64,000 nt of DNA from Actinoplanes sp. N902-109 (lineage in GTDB: Bacteria; Actinomycetota; Actinomycetes; Mycobacteriales; Micromonosporaceae). How positions within the stretch are numbered: position 1 is the first letter of the stretch; every line of letters starts with the position of its first letter. Location: NCBI RefSeq assembly GCF_000389965.1, contig NC_021191.1:8309501-8373500 (forward strand), in the 5' to 3' direction. Below the pieces are notes generated by a model. The model was not told where the DNA came from. It worked only from the letters and a program-made list of their open reading frames with translations, and did not search any database. Of the stretch, positions 8,107-17,129 are shown piece by piece. A program made the position numbers and the translations under genes.

Positions 8107-9234
8107 TCAACCGGCGGTCGAGCCGACCGAGCCGGCTCTGATGAGCAGCAGGCGATACGCATCCATGACGGATCTTGTCGTTGCGGTCTCGTTGAACGAG
8201 GTTTCGATGCGGCTGCGGGCGGCAGCCGCTTCCCGTCGTACGAGATCGGGGTTGTGGAGCCTGGCCAGGATCTCCCTAGACAGAGCGTCCACGTCTTCCC
8301 GTTCAACTACGGCACCGGCCGCAGGCAACGGCCCCTCGATCAGGGCCTCGCGGCTGCCGGCCACGTCGGAGGCGATCGTCGGGCGGGCGGTGGCCATTCC
8401 TTCGAGCAGGGACAGCGAGAGGCCTTCCCAGCGCGACGGGGAGAGAACGACGTCGGCTGCGGCGAACACCGATCGCACGTTGTCGCCGGCGGCGCGGGTC
8501 ATGACGCCCTCGGCGGCGGAGTAACCGTCTTCGTAGCCCTCGCCCATCAGGACGAGTACGGCTGACGGCGCAGCCGATCGCACTGCCTGCCAGGCTTGCA
8601 GGGCGATGTCCTGGCCCTTCTGCTCGGAACGCCGGCCGACCACGGCTGCCACGAAGGCGTCGGCGGGGAGACCCAGCAGGCGGCGGCCCGCGGCTCGGTC
8701 GGCCGGCGTCGGTGCCCGGAACTGGGTGAGGTCGACGCCGTTGAGCACGATGCGTCCCGGGCCGTCGATCCCGTGCGATGCGCCGTCCTTCTGCTCCTGC
8801 AGGCTGCAATAGAGGATGAGGTCGGTCCAGCGGGTGGCGTACTGCTCCCACTTGGTCGCGGCGATGCGGGTCCTGCCCTCGGCGGCGAGGAAGGACCAGG
8901 CGTGCGGCTGGAAGACCGTGGGCACCCTGCCCCGCAGCGCCAGCCGCCCGACCAGGCCCGCCTTGCTCGAGTGCAGGTGCACGAGGTCGGGATCGCGGCC
9001 GGCGATGATGTGCTTGAGTGCCCGGCGCTCGTCCGTCAGGCTCGGGCCGGGCTGCCGGGAGCTGTCCCAGCGCTGCCAGGGCACGCCGGCGGCCAGCAGT
9101 TTCTCGGACAGTTCGCCGGCGGGCGCGGCGACCGCCACGTCGAGGCCGCTTTCCTGCTGGGCCTTTGCCAGGCCCAGCACGACCCGGGCGACGCCACCGC
9201 TGGTGGGCTGGGTTACGTGCAGAACGGAAACCAT
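8107..9234 (-). CDS. GT4-family glycosyltransferase
   Basis: 375 residues, GT-B fold. The N-terminal domain begins VSVLHVTQPTSGGVARVV, the acceptor-side glycine loop of GT4 enzymes. The C-terminal domain has VVGRRSEQKGQDIAL and an EX7E motif in RWEGLSLSLLEGM. These retaining enzymes add one sugar from a nucleotide donor at the cytoplasmic membrane face. ATG at 9234 with AAGGA upstream, 9 bases after the previous stop. Sugar specificity cannot be read. Confidence 0.85.
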   Translation of the reverse strand: MVSVLHVTQPTSGGVARVVLGLAKAQQESGLDVAVAAPAGELSEKLLAAGVPWQRWDSSRQPGPSLTDERRALKHIIAGRDPDLVHLHSSKAGLVGRLALRGRVPTVFQPHAWSFLAAEGRTRIAATKWEQYATRWTDLILYCSLQEQKDGASHGIDGPGRIVLNGVDLTQFRAPTPADRAAGRRLLGLPADAFVAAVVGRRSEQKGQDIALQAWQAVRSAAPSAVLVLMGEGYEDGYSAAEGVMTRAAGDNVRSVFAAADVVLSPSRWEGLSLSLLEGMATARPTIASDVAGSREALIEGPLPAAGAVVEREDVDALSREILARLHNPDLVRREAAAARSRIETSFNETATTRSVMDAYRLLLIRAGSVGSTAG

Positions 9235-9243
9235 GGTCCTTCG

Positions 9244-10347
9244 CTAGCGTCTGGTCCGGTGCAGGGTCGTGACAGCCAACTCCTGGAAGGCGTCGGCCAC
9301 GGTGTCCCACTCGAAGCGGCGGCTCCACTGGCGGGCCGCGACCGCCATGCGCGCCCGGCGGTCGTCGTCGCAGAGCAGGGTGGTCACCGCGTCGGCGACC
9401 TGGCGGGCGTCCGTCGGGTCGACGAGCAGCCCGCTCACCTCGTTCTGCACCGCGTCGACGACGCCGCCCTGCGCGCCGGCGACAATGGGCAGGCCGACCG
9501 CGGCCGCCTCGGCGTAGACGATCCCGAAGCCCTCGCCCGATGTGCCGTCGTCGCTCGTCCGGCTGGGCAGCACGAACACGTCGCTGGAGACGAACAGCTC
9601 GTCGCGTTTCGCGTCGTCGACGAGACCGAGGATCTCGACGTGCCCGGTCAGCCCGCGGGTGCGCACCTCGTTGCGCAGCCACGGCAGCCGATCGCCCACC
9701 CCGACGACCACCCAGCGGACGTCCGGCACCTTGTCGCGGATCATCGGCATGGCTTCGAGGAGCACGTCATGCCCCTTGTAGGGGTCGTTGATGCGGGCGA
9801 CCGTCAGCATGGTGGGCCGCGCGTGCCGGCGTTCCGGTGCTTGCCGTGGCGCCGGGATGCCCGGCGGGATGACCGTCAGCGGACCGGCAAGCGGTGACAC
9901 CGCCTGGACGAGCGCTTTGGTGTACCGGCTCACGGCCACGCCCTGGTCGGCCCGGTTGGCGCAGAGGCGGGTCGCGCCGGGCCACGTCGGCACCTCCTTG
10001 GCGTGGTAGTACTGCAGCCAGGCGGCGCCGCTGAGCGTCTTGCTGAGGGCCGCGGCATAACCACACCGCACGTGCATGCTCAGCACGATGTCCGGCTTGA
10101 ACCGGCGGGTCTGCGCGACAGCAGCGTAGGTCAGCCGGGCGATGGATTTGCGTCCACCGCGAGGGACGTTCCGCACCCGGTGCACCGGACAGCGGGAGCC
10201 GGCATCCCACTCGGCCGAGCCGGGTTCCTCCAGCGTGAGCACCTCCACCGGGCCGTCCCAGCGTTCCACCAGACCGTGGGTCAGGGACTCGATGCCGCCG
10301 ACCGCGGGCGGGAAGACCGGCGTGAGGACCTGGAGCCTCGGCATCAT
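9244..10347 (-). CDS. GT4-family glycosyltransferase
   Basis: 367 residues starting MMPRLQVLTPVFPPAVGGIES, a typical GT4 N-terminus. TVARINDPYKGHDVLLEAM and the EX7E motif EGFGIVYAE mark the donor domain; AGAQGGVVDAV follows. The ATG at 10347 overlaps the stop of the upstream gene as ATGA. The same frame stays open further upstream, but that lies wholly inside the neighbouring gene. Resembles PimB-like mannosyltransferases in layout; donor sugar not determined. Confidence 0.85.
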   Translation of the reverse strand: MMPRLQVLTPVFPPAVGGIESLTHGLVERWDGPVEVLTLEEPGSAEWDAGSRCPVHRVRNVPRGGRKSIARLTYAAVAQTRRFKPDIVLSMHVRCGYAAALSKTLSGAAWLQYYHAKEVPTWPGATRLCANRADQGVAVSRYTKALVQAVSPLAGPLTVIPPGIPAPRQAPERRHARPTMLTVARINDPYKGHDVLLEAMPMIRDKVPDVRWVVVGVGDRLPWLRNEVRTRGLTGHVEILGLVDDAKRDELFVSSDVFVLPSRTSDDGTSGEGFGIVYAEAAAVGLPIVAGAQGGVVDAVQNEVSGLLVDPTDARQVADAVTTLLCDDDRRARMAVAARQWSRRFEWDTVADAFQELAVTTLHRTRR

Positions 10348-11537
10348 CGGAAACCCCCGAGCCGGCTCTCGTACAGCTCGATGTGCTTGGCCGCGACGGC
10401 GTCCCACGACCAGCGCCGCGGCAGGTCGCCGGGCAGCGAGCGGCGGGCCTGGCTCAGCACGTCGGGCGCGTCGAGCAGGTCGATGATGCCCCGGGCGATG
10501 CCGATCCGGTCCGCGCCGGGTGTGACGAACCGCGGGTCCATGTGCCGCACCAGCTCGGGGTTCGCGCCGATCGGCGTGACCAGCACCGGCGTACCGCAGA
10601 GCAACGATTCGGCGGTCGTCAGGCCGAAGCCCTCCAACTCGGTCGTCGGCATCACCGTCAACGTGGCACTGCGGTACCAGGATCGCAGTTCCTCCTCGCT
10701 GACCCGGCCGAGCAGCTCGACATTCTTCTCGAGGCCGTGGGCGACGATGTCCGCCTCGATGCGCGGACGCAGATGCCCGTCCCCGGCAATGGCGAGCTTG
10801 GCCCGCGGGTGACGTTCCACCACGGACGCCATGGCCGCGACCAGTTCGGTCACTCCGGTACGCGGGGTGAGGCGCCGGGCGGTGAACAACAATGCGTCCC
10901 CGAAGTCGTCCACCGGGCCGCCGCCGGGTCTGAACCAGCCGGTGTCCACGCCGCCGGGAACGAGCGTGGCTTCCGCGGCGGCCCGGGAGGACAGTTCGGC
11001 CACCTGGGTACGCATGAACTCGCTCAGCACAGCCACCCCGGCAGCGCGCTTGACCACCGAGGCCTCCACCCGCCGCAGGGTGTTCACCACGGGTTTCTGA
11101 ACCAGTTCCGGAAGGACGTACGTGCCCTGGCGTTCGGCGAGCAGTTCCTTGTGGACCGGCGCGTGCAGCGTGTAGAGGAACGGCCGGGGCGCCGGTGCGT
11201 ACGGCTTGACCAACGTCATCATCGGCAGAGGGAAGTGGCCGTGCAGCAAGGCGTGGGGATGCTCGTCGAGGATCGACCGGATCGACCGCCAGGTGCGCCA
11301 CGGGTATTGCAGGGCGAACGATTTGCTGTCCTTGCTGGGAATGTCGTGCCGGATCAGCCGTACCCCGTCCGCGCCCGTTTCGACGTCCGGCGAGTGCGGA
11401 AGCACCCGCTTCGCGACAACCGCGACGTCGACGCCGGCGCGGACCAGTGCGGCGGCCAGCTCCCGGACGTACCTCTCCAACCCGCCCAGCTTGTCCGGGG
11501 CGAGCGCGTTGGTCATCAGTAAAACGTCGTGTCCCAT
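10344..11537 (-). CDS. GT4-family glycosyltransferase
   Basis: 397 residues beginning MGHDVLLMTNALAPDKLGG. LLFTARRLTPRTGVTELVAAM replaces the more usual K-G loop, and the EX7E motif reads EGFGLTTAE. GGAG lies about 9 bases before the ATG at 11537, and the previous gene stops 22 bases upstream, so this member has its own ribosome site rather than an overlap. Predicted to add one sugar to the lipid-linked repeat unit. Confidence 0.85.
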   Translation of the reverse strand: MGHDVLLMTNALAPDKLGGLERYVRELAAALVRAGVDVAVVAKRVLPHSPDVETGADGVRLIRHDIPSKDSKSFALQYPWRTWRSIRSILDEHPHALLHGHFPLPMMTLVKPYAPAPRPFLYTLHAPVHKELLAERQGTYVLPELVQKPVVNTLRRVEASVVKRAAGVAVLSEFMRTQVAELSSRAAAEATLVPGGVDTGWFRPGGGPVDDFGDALLFTARRLTPRTGVTELVAAMASVVERHPRAKLAIAGDGHLRPRIEADIVAHGLEKNVELLGRVSEEELRSWYRSATLTVMPTTELEGFGLTTAESLLCGTPVLVTPIGANPELVRHMDPRFVTPGADRIGIARGIIDLLDAPDVLSQARRSLPGDLPRRWSWDAVAAKHIELYESRLGGFR

Positions 11538-11559
11538 GCTGCTCCAGCGTCGATCGCGG

Positions 11560-12708
11560 TCAGTTGTTGGCGGTGGCGGATGCGCCGAAGACCGCACCGG
11601 CCCACAGCGGCCACCGCTGTTCCCACGTCTGGGCGCGGGCCCAGGAAATGGCGGATCCGGCGGTTCCGGGATCGATGGCGTCCGCCAGGTGCACCGCTTC
11701 GGCGAATGTCCGGGGCGTGTCGGCGAACCAGACCCCGGGCGGCGCTTGCCGGTCGATCTCGGCTTCCCACCGGGTGCTCACGACCGGGCAGCCGCGGGCG
11801 GCATAGTCGAGGAATTTCATCGAGGACTGGCCGCGGCAGAACCGGGCACGGTGCGGCACGAGCGCAACGCTGGCGTTGTTGAGCACGGCACCGAGTTCCG
11901 GCCGCTGCAGGACGCCATGCCAGGACACCCGGGGTCCGAAGCCGTCGAGCAGTTGCGCGAATTCGGGAGCCGGTTGGTTGCCGTGCCCCGCATAGCGGCA
12001 TTCGCCGAACAGATCGAGCGTCCAGTCCGGCAGCAGGGTCAGCACGCTGCTCACCAGGTCGACGTCGAACCGTTCGGAAAACGTGCCGACATAGACCATG
12101 CGCTGCAATCCCGGCCGGCGCTGCCCGGGGTCGGCAACGAGGTCGGCCTGGGTCCCGTTCGGTACGAACTCCACCGCGCGCCCCGGGAACAGCTCCGCCA
12201 GGTTCTCGTTCGCGACGATGACCGTGTCGGCCTCGTCGGCGATCTGCTGATACAGCCGGGCGACGTGCGGGCGGCGGCCGTTGAGCAGCAAGTTCCAATC
12301 GTCCGCGGCGTCGAACACGCGGCGGCAGGGGAGACCGGCGCCGGCATTCCACTGCCACGGCACGTTGACCACCACAGCCGTCTCACCCGGATCCGCCCCC
12401 GAGCACAACGCCCGGACCGTACGGCTCAGCAGCCGGTTGTCGACGGACGCGGCCAAGGGGCTCCGATGGCCCGGGACGAGAGTCGCGCGCCGGTACGCAT
12501 TGACCTGGTCCTGCGTACGCTGCCGCGGCGGTTTCCAGAGGTTTGCCAGCCACCTCCCCCGGTTGTGCCCGGCGAGTTGCCGGACGTCGTCGGGCGCCTC
12601 GACGAAATCGACGCGCACACCGTTGGCCCGTGCCTGTTTCGCGAGGGCGTGTTCCCGGCGGATCGCTGGGTTCCACTGGCTCTTGGCGAGCATGACGAGT
12701 TGCTTCAC
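11560..12708 (-). CDS. GT4-like glycosyltransferase without a standard EX7E motif
   Basis: 382 residues. Motifs VFDAADDWNLLL, ADTVIVANENLAELF, VEFVPNGTQ and MVYVGTF are those of the GT4-like group that shares the fold of WcaI/TuaH-type enzymes. Where EX7E would be, it has QSSMKFLDYAARGCPVV, seen in that subgroup. The GTG at 12708 overlaps the upstream stop as GTGA. Function: transfer of one sugar of the repeat unit; the changed donor-site motif hints at a different donor from its neighbours. Confidence 0.75.
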   Translation of the reverse strand: MKQLVMLAKSQWNPAIRREHALAKQARANGVRVDFVEAPDDVRQLAGHNRGRWLANLWKPPRQRTQDQVNAYRRATLVPGHRSPLAASVDNRLLSRTVRALCSGADPGETAVVVNVPWQWNAGAGLPCRRVFDAADDWNLLLNGRRPHVARLYQQIADEADTVIVANENLAELFPGRAVEFVPNGTQADLVADPGQRRPGLQRMVYVGTFSERFDVDLVSSVLTLLPDWTLDLFGECRYAGHGNQPAPEFAQLLDGFGPRVSWHGVLQRPELGAVLNNASVALVPHRARFCRGQSSMKFLDYAARGCPVVSTRWEAEIDRQAPPGVWFADTPRTFAEAVHLADAIDPGTAGSAISWARAQTWEQRWPLWAGAVFGASATANN

Positions 12709-13847
12709 GCGCTGACCTTCACCTTGTTGTCGCTGAGCAGCCGGTCCGCGACGGCCAGGAGACCGGACGCGGAGAACTCCCACCGGTGCCCGTTCAATGC
12801 GGCTGCCGCCGCCGTCGACATCCGCCTGCGCAGACCGTCCTGGGAAAGGCGGACGAGCGCCTGCGCGGCGGCACCGGCATCGCGCGGCACCACGATGCCG
12901 GTCACTTCCGCGGCCACCGTTTCCGGCAGTCCGCCCTCATCGGAGACAATTACCGGGCTGCCACAGGCCTGCGCCTCGATGCTGACGAGTCCCAGCGGTT
13001 CCGCCGTGGCCAGATACAGCGTGGCAAAGGCCCTCCGGTAGAGACCGATGAGTTCCTCGTCGCTGATTCCCGTACGGATGGACAGGCGCACTCCCACCGC
13101 ATTCGCAACGGCGTGCAGCCGCTCCTGCTCGGCAGGATCGGCGTGGTAGGCGACCACGACCACCGGCAGGCCCAGATCGCTCCGCGCGGCAGCCTCGATC
13201 ACGAGGTCATGACCTTTGCTGCGAATGAGCGAGCCCACGCTCAACAGGTGTGCCGGCGGGGAATCGTCGGCGGTCATCCGAGCCGGCGCACCGCAGGGCA
13301 GCACGTCGGCTGTCCGGCCGTAGGCCGCGAGAATGCTTGCCGCGGTATAGCGCGAATTCGTCGCCACGGCGTCCGCCTCGGCCAGGGCCGCCCGATCGAT
13401 GCTGCGTTCCTTGCGGCGCAGACCCGCATAGAGGGCTCGGGTGCGCGGGTTGAGGCTGGCCTGCAACGCGGGTTCGTAGTCGATGCGTCGCGGTTCGTCG
13501 CAGTAACGGATGACCGGGATCCGGCTCGGGCCGATGCTCACGGCGCCCCGGATCGTCGAGTCGGGATTGACGTAGATGACGTCGGCGCCGCTTCGCTGTG
13601 CCATGTCGCCCAATTGCCGCCACGTCGTCTGCAACTGCCGCAGATCCAACAGCCGCTGAGGCGGGCGCAGGACGGCGGGAAGGTGCGGGGCGGCCACCCG
13701 CAAGGGCACCAGGAACGGCCGCGCGGTGACCGGGACCGCATGCGGCGTGGTGAATTCGACGACGTCGGCGTCGAGCGCGGCGACTTGTTCCACGAGCCGC
13801 CGGTGGGCGCCGCCGTTGGTCAGGTTGTGCAGGACAGCGACCTTCAC
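12705..13847 (-). CDS. GT4-family glycosyltransferase
   Basis: 380 residues beginning MKVAVLHNLTNGGAHR. The donor domain has LLSVGSLIRSKGHDLVIEA and the EX7E motif EPLGLVSIE, followed by VIVSDEGGLPETV. Start is a GTG at 13847 overlapping the previous stop as GTGA. One of eight GT4-like genes in a row; sugar and linkage unknown. Confidence 0.85.
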   Translation of the reverse strand: MKVAVLHNLTNGGAHRRLVEQVAALDADVVEFTTPHAVPVTARPFLVPLRVAAPHLPAVLRPPQRLLDLRQLQTTWRQLGDMAQRSGADVIYVNPDSTIRGAVSIGPSRIPVIRYCDEPRRIDYEPALQASLNPRTRALYAGLRRKERSIDRAALAEADAVATNSRYTAASILAAYGRTADVLPCGAPARMTADDSPPAHLLSVGSLIRSKGHDLVIEAAARSDLGLPVVVVAYHADPAEQERLHAVANAVGVRLSIRTGISDEELIGLYRRAFATLYLATAEPLGLVSIEAQACGSPVIVSDEGGLPETVAAEVTGIVVPRDAGAAAQALVRLSQDGLRRRMSTAAAAALNGHRWEFSASGLLAVADRLLSDNKVKVSA

Positions 13848-14944
13848 GCTCGCCTCCCGCCCACGGCGTACACGCGGTCGAGGTCCTCGGCCTGGCGCTG
13901 CCAGGTGTGCCGGGCGGCAGCCACCTCAGCGGCCGCAGCGCCGAGGCGGTCGCGTTCCTGCGGATTGCGGATGAGCGCGTCGACCTGCATCGTGAGCGCC
14001 TCGACGTCACCGGTCTCGACCAGCCGGCCGGTCGAACCGTCGTCGATCAGCGACTCCATGGCCGTGACCCGGCTCGCCACGATGGCGCGGCCCTGCACCA
14101 TCGCCCGTACCAGAATGCCGCTGCTGGGATTGGACGACCGGTAGGGAAGCACGACGATCGCGGCCGACGCGGTCAGGTCGTTGAACGCCTCGTCGTCGAG
14201 ATACCCGAGCCATCGGGGCGGGTTGGCCATGCCCGCGCTGTCCCGTTGCAGCCGGGCCACCCATTCGGCGTGCTGCCGCGAGGCCGAGCCCGCGATCACC
14301 AATTGGTAGTCGGTGAACGAACCGACCGTGCGCCACATCTCCAGCAGGTCCTCGAGCCCCTTGGCCGGGCTGAGAAAACCGCCGAACAGAACGGTTCGCG
14401 ACTGCGACGGCAGCGGACCGGGAACCGGCGCGTCGGCACCATGGTTGATCAGGCCCACCCGGCCGAATCCGGTGTCCGCGCACCGGCGTGCCGCCATATC
14501 GCTGAGCACCGCCACCGCTCCGGCCCGCCGGCGCACATAGGTCAGCACCGGGCGATTCAGGATCGGCGCGAAGACCTTGTGCGCGACAGCGTCCCGCCAG
14601 CCGCGTTTCACCGGCATCACGGCAGCTCCGGGCGCATCGACGAGCGTCGGTGCGTCATGCGCGACGATCACCACGTCCCGGCGCAGGGTGACTGCAACGG
14701 CACCGAACCAGAACGGCGCAGCAGTCGTGCGGCCGAGCTCCAGATGAACGACCCGGGCCCGCAGGATCCGGCGCACCGACCGGAGGGCCGCCAGTACGCC
14801 GGTCCACGCCGGGGCTGCTGTTTCGGCCAGGGCGATGTCGGTGACGTGCCGGGACTGCCGGCGGAATTCGGCAACGATTCTCGAGGAGACATGGGCTACC
14901 CCACCGTCGGTGGGCCGTACCACCAGGACATCGGTGCGATTCAC
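13844..14944 (-). CDS. GT4-like glycosyltransferase, atypical donor motif
   Basis: 366 residues beginning VNRTDVLVVRPTDGGVAHV. The fold signature is clear (VLFGGFLSPAKGLEDLLEM, WLGYLDDEAFNDL), but the EX7E pair is missing: the region reads NPSSGILVRAMVQGRAIV. This resembles a subgroup of GT4-like enzymes with S-G-I/V-L in that place. GTG at 14944 overlaps the upstream stop as GTGA. Probably still active, though I cannot show it. Confidence 0.75.
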   Translation of the reverse strand: MNRTDVLVVRPTDGGVAHVSSRIVAEFRRQSRHVTDIALAETAAPAWTGVLAALRSVRRILRARVVHLELGRTTAAPFWFGAVAVTLRRDVVIVAHDAPTLVDAPGAAVMPVKRGWRDAVAHKVFAPILNRPVLTYVRRRAGAVAVLSDMAARRCADTGFGRVGLINHGADAPVPGPLPSQSRTVLFGGFLSPAKGLEDLLEMWRTVGSFTDYQLVIAGSASRQHAEWVARLQRDSAGMANPPRWLGYLDDEAFNDLTASAAIVVLPYRSSNPSSGILVRAMVQGRAIVASRVTAMESLIDDGSTGRLVETGDVEALTMQVDALIRNPQERDRLGAAAAEVAAARHTWQRQAEDLDRVYAVGGRRA

Positions 14945-16071
14945 GAGCTGAGGCTCCCGACGCTGACCGGCCGCTTCGACGGCCGGGGAGAACCGGGTGC
15001 GATCCCGTACGCCCGCAGGCACTTCTCGGCGACCCGGCGCCAGGTGAAGTTGTCCTCCACGTGGCGGCGAGCAGCCCGCGACATCTCGAGCCAGCGGGGG
15101 TGCTCGGCGGCTGCGACATCCACGACGGCCCGCCGCAAAGCCCCGGCGTCGCCCACCGCGGCGACCCGTCCGGTGACCCCTTCCCGGATCACCTCCGGCA
15201 TCCCGCCGACGTCGGTGCACACGACCGGCGTGCCGCAGGCCATCGCCTCGAGCAGCGTCAGCCCGAGCAGTTCCGTCTTCACCTTGCGGCCGGCGGCGAT
15301 CGCGGCGCTGTCACGCGACGGCAGCACCACGACCTTGCTGTTCCGGTAGGCCCTGATCACCGCGGCGTCGTCGGCGGCCTCGTCGAACGTCACCCGCCGG
15401 CCGGCGGCCAGCTGCCGGAGGCGCTCGCGGTACTGCGGGTCGTACGCCCGGCCGACGATGTGCACGGACATGCTCTCCGGCACGGCCTCCAGAAGCTCGG
15501 CCACTCCCTTGTGCGGCAGCAAGCGCCCGACGAACGTCACGTCACACGTGCGCTCGCCGGTGCCGGGCGTGAAGCGGTTCGCGTCGACCCCGCCGTAGAT
15601 CACCGACGTCCGGTCGGCCAGCTGCGGATAGAAGGAACCGGAGAACTCGCTGACCGGCAGGAAGCCCGTGAGCAGCCGGTGCAACCGGTACTTGCGCCAG
15701 TAGTTGCGGCCCGAACCACCGTGATCCGTGGCGTAGACGCGCGTGCCCACGCTCCGGCCGTACAGCAGGGCGATGTTGCTGGTCAGGCTTTCCCATTGGT
15801 GCAGATGCAGGGCGCGCGGCCGACCGATCGCCCGGAGGAGCTGCTCGTGCAGCGGGTTCACCTCCGAGTCGCGCCACCGGTGGCGGATCGGGAGGATCTC
15901 GACGGTCAGTTGTCCCATGGTGGTCGAGCGCCGTTCCGGCCCGAACCCGACGAGCTTGACCGGCACGAGGTCCGCCATCGCCGTGGCGAGTTCGGTCGGG
16001 TACCGTTCGCCGCCGCCGAACAGACCGTCCGGCCCGAAGGTGGCGGGGGTGAGATGCACCACCGTTGTCAT
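14941..16071 (-). CDS. GT4-family glycosyltransferase
   Basis: 376 residues. The N-terminus reads VVHLTPATFGPDGLFGGGERYP, a GGGE acceptor loop. DVTFVGRLLPHKGVAELLEAV and ELLGLTLLE (EX7E) with DVGGMPEVIREG identify the donor domain. ATG at 16071 overlaps the previous stop as ATGA. Confidence 0.85.
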   Translation of the reverse strand: MTTVVHLTPATFGPDGLFGGGERYPTELATAMADLVPVKLVGFGPERRSTTMGQLTVEILPIRHRWRDSEVNPLHEQLLRAIGRPRALHLHQWESLTSNIALLYGRSVGTRVYATDHGGSGRNYWRKYRLHRLLTGFLPVSEFSGSFYPQLADRTSVIYGGVDANRFTPGTGERTCDVTFVGRLLPHKGVAELLEAVPESMSVHIVGRAYDPQYRERLRQLAAGRRVTFDEAADDAAVIRAYRNSKVVVLPSRDSAAIAAGRKVKTELLGLTLLEAMACGTPVVCTDVGGMPEVIREGVTGRVAAVGDAGALRRAVVDVAAAEHPRWLEMSRAARRHVEDNFTWRRVAEKCLRAYGIAPGSPRPSKRPVSVGSLSS

Positions 16072-17129
16072 AACAGGCTCCGATAGTGGTTGACGGTCTT
16101 CCTGACCATGACGGCCACGTCGAACTCCGCGACGTCCTGCCGTGCGTTGCGGGCGAAGACGCGGCTGAGTTCCGCGTCCGCCATCACCCGGTCGATGGCG
16201 GCGGCCAGCGCCTGCGGGTCGTCCGGCTCGACCAGCAGCCCCGACCGTTCGTGCGCCACCGCCTCGTCGACGCCGTCGACTCGGCTAGCCACCACCGGCA
16301 GACCCATCGCCATGGCCTCCAGCGGCACATAGGCGAAGGACTCCCAGCGGGACGGCATGCACACCACCGACGCCTGCCGCATGAGTCCCGGGATGTCGTC
16401 CACCCAGCCGGAGAACGCAACGCGCCCCGGGGCCGTCTTGGCGGCCAGGTCCTTGAGGTCCTCGTGCTGCGGGCCGGTGCCGGCGACGACGACGGTCCAG
16501 TCGTGCCGGGCAACCGCCGACGCGCGGATCAGAACGTCGTGCCCCTTCTGCCGGATGAGCGAGCCGACCGCCACGACCGACGGTTGCCGGGGTACGACCG
16601 GCGGGCCGGCCGGTGCCCGGAAACGGCTCAGGTCCACGCCGTTGTGGATGCTGACGACGCGCGCGGGCGCCAACCCGTACCGGTCGAGCAGGAAACGCCG
16701 GGACGCCGCACTCACCGCGATGACCGAGTGCGCCAGACCGAGCTGGAGCTTCTTGAAAGCGGTCTTGGCGAGGGCCGCTCCGGGCGTACGAGCGTCGTCG
16801 CTGAGGGTGGCGTCGGAGGCGTTGCTCCGCGGCAGATGCTCGGTGACCACGACCCGGCGGCTGCCCACCCGGGCGTTGGCCAGCACCCGGAGCGAGGGAC
16901 GGTAGTACGTGTCGGCCAGGTGAAGATGCCAGATGTCCGCCTTCGTCAGGCCATCCTCGAACGGCCGGAAGCGGACGCCGAGTTCGGCCGCCACCTGGAC
17001 GATCTTCGACCCGCGCGGCGCGGCGAGCTGCACGTCGACGTCGTGCAGGAGCAGACCGTCGGCGAGGTCCCGCAGGTGCCGGCCGACTCCTCCGGCGGTG
17101 CACGCATCTGTCGCCAGGACTACCTTCAT
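16068..17129 (-). CDS. GT4-family glycosyltransferase
   Basis: 353 residues beginning MKVVLATDACTAGGVGRHL. VAVGSLIRQKGHDVLI and ESFAYVPLE (EX7E) identify a GT4 enzyme. ATG at 17129 shares its A with the TGA of the flippase gene (TGATG), so ribosomes can restart directly. First glycosyltransferase after the Wzx/Wzy/Wzz block; possibly acts early on the lipid-linked sugar, though gene order is weak evidence. Confidence 0.85.
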   Translation of the reverse strand: MKVVLATDACTAGGVGRHLRDLADGLLLHDVDVQLAAPRGSKIVQVAAELGVRFRPFEDGLTKADIWHLHLADTYYRPSLRVLANARVGSRRVVVTEHLPRSNASDATLSDDARTPGAALAKTAFKKLQLGLAHSVIAVSAASRRFLLDRYGLAPARVVSIHNGVDLSRFRAPAGPPVVPRQPSVVAVGSLIRQKGHDVLIRASAVARHDWTVVVAGTGPQHEDLKDLAAKTAPGRVAFSGWVDDIPGLMRQASVVCMPSRWESFAYVPLEAMAMGLPVVASRVDGVDEAVAHERSGLLVEPDDPQALAAAIDRVMADAELSRVFARNARQDVAEFDVAVMVRKTVNHYRSLL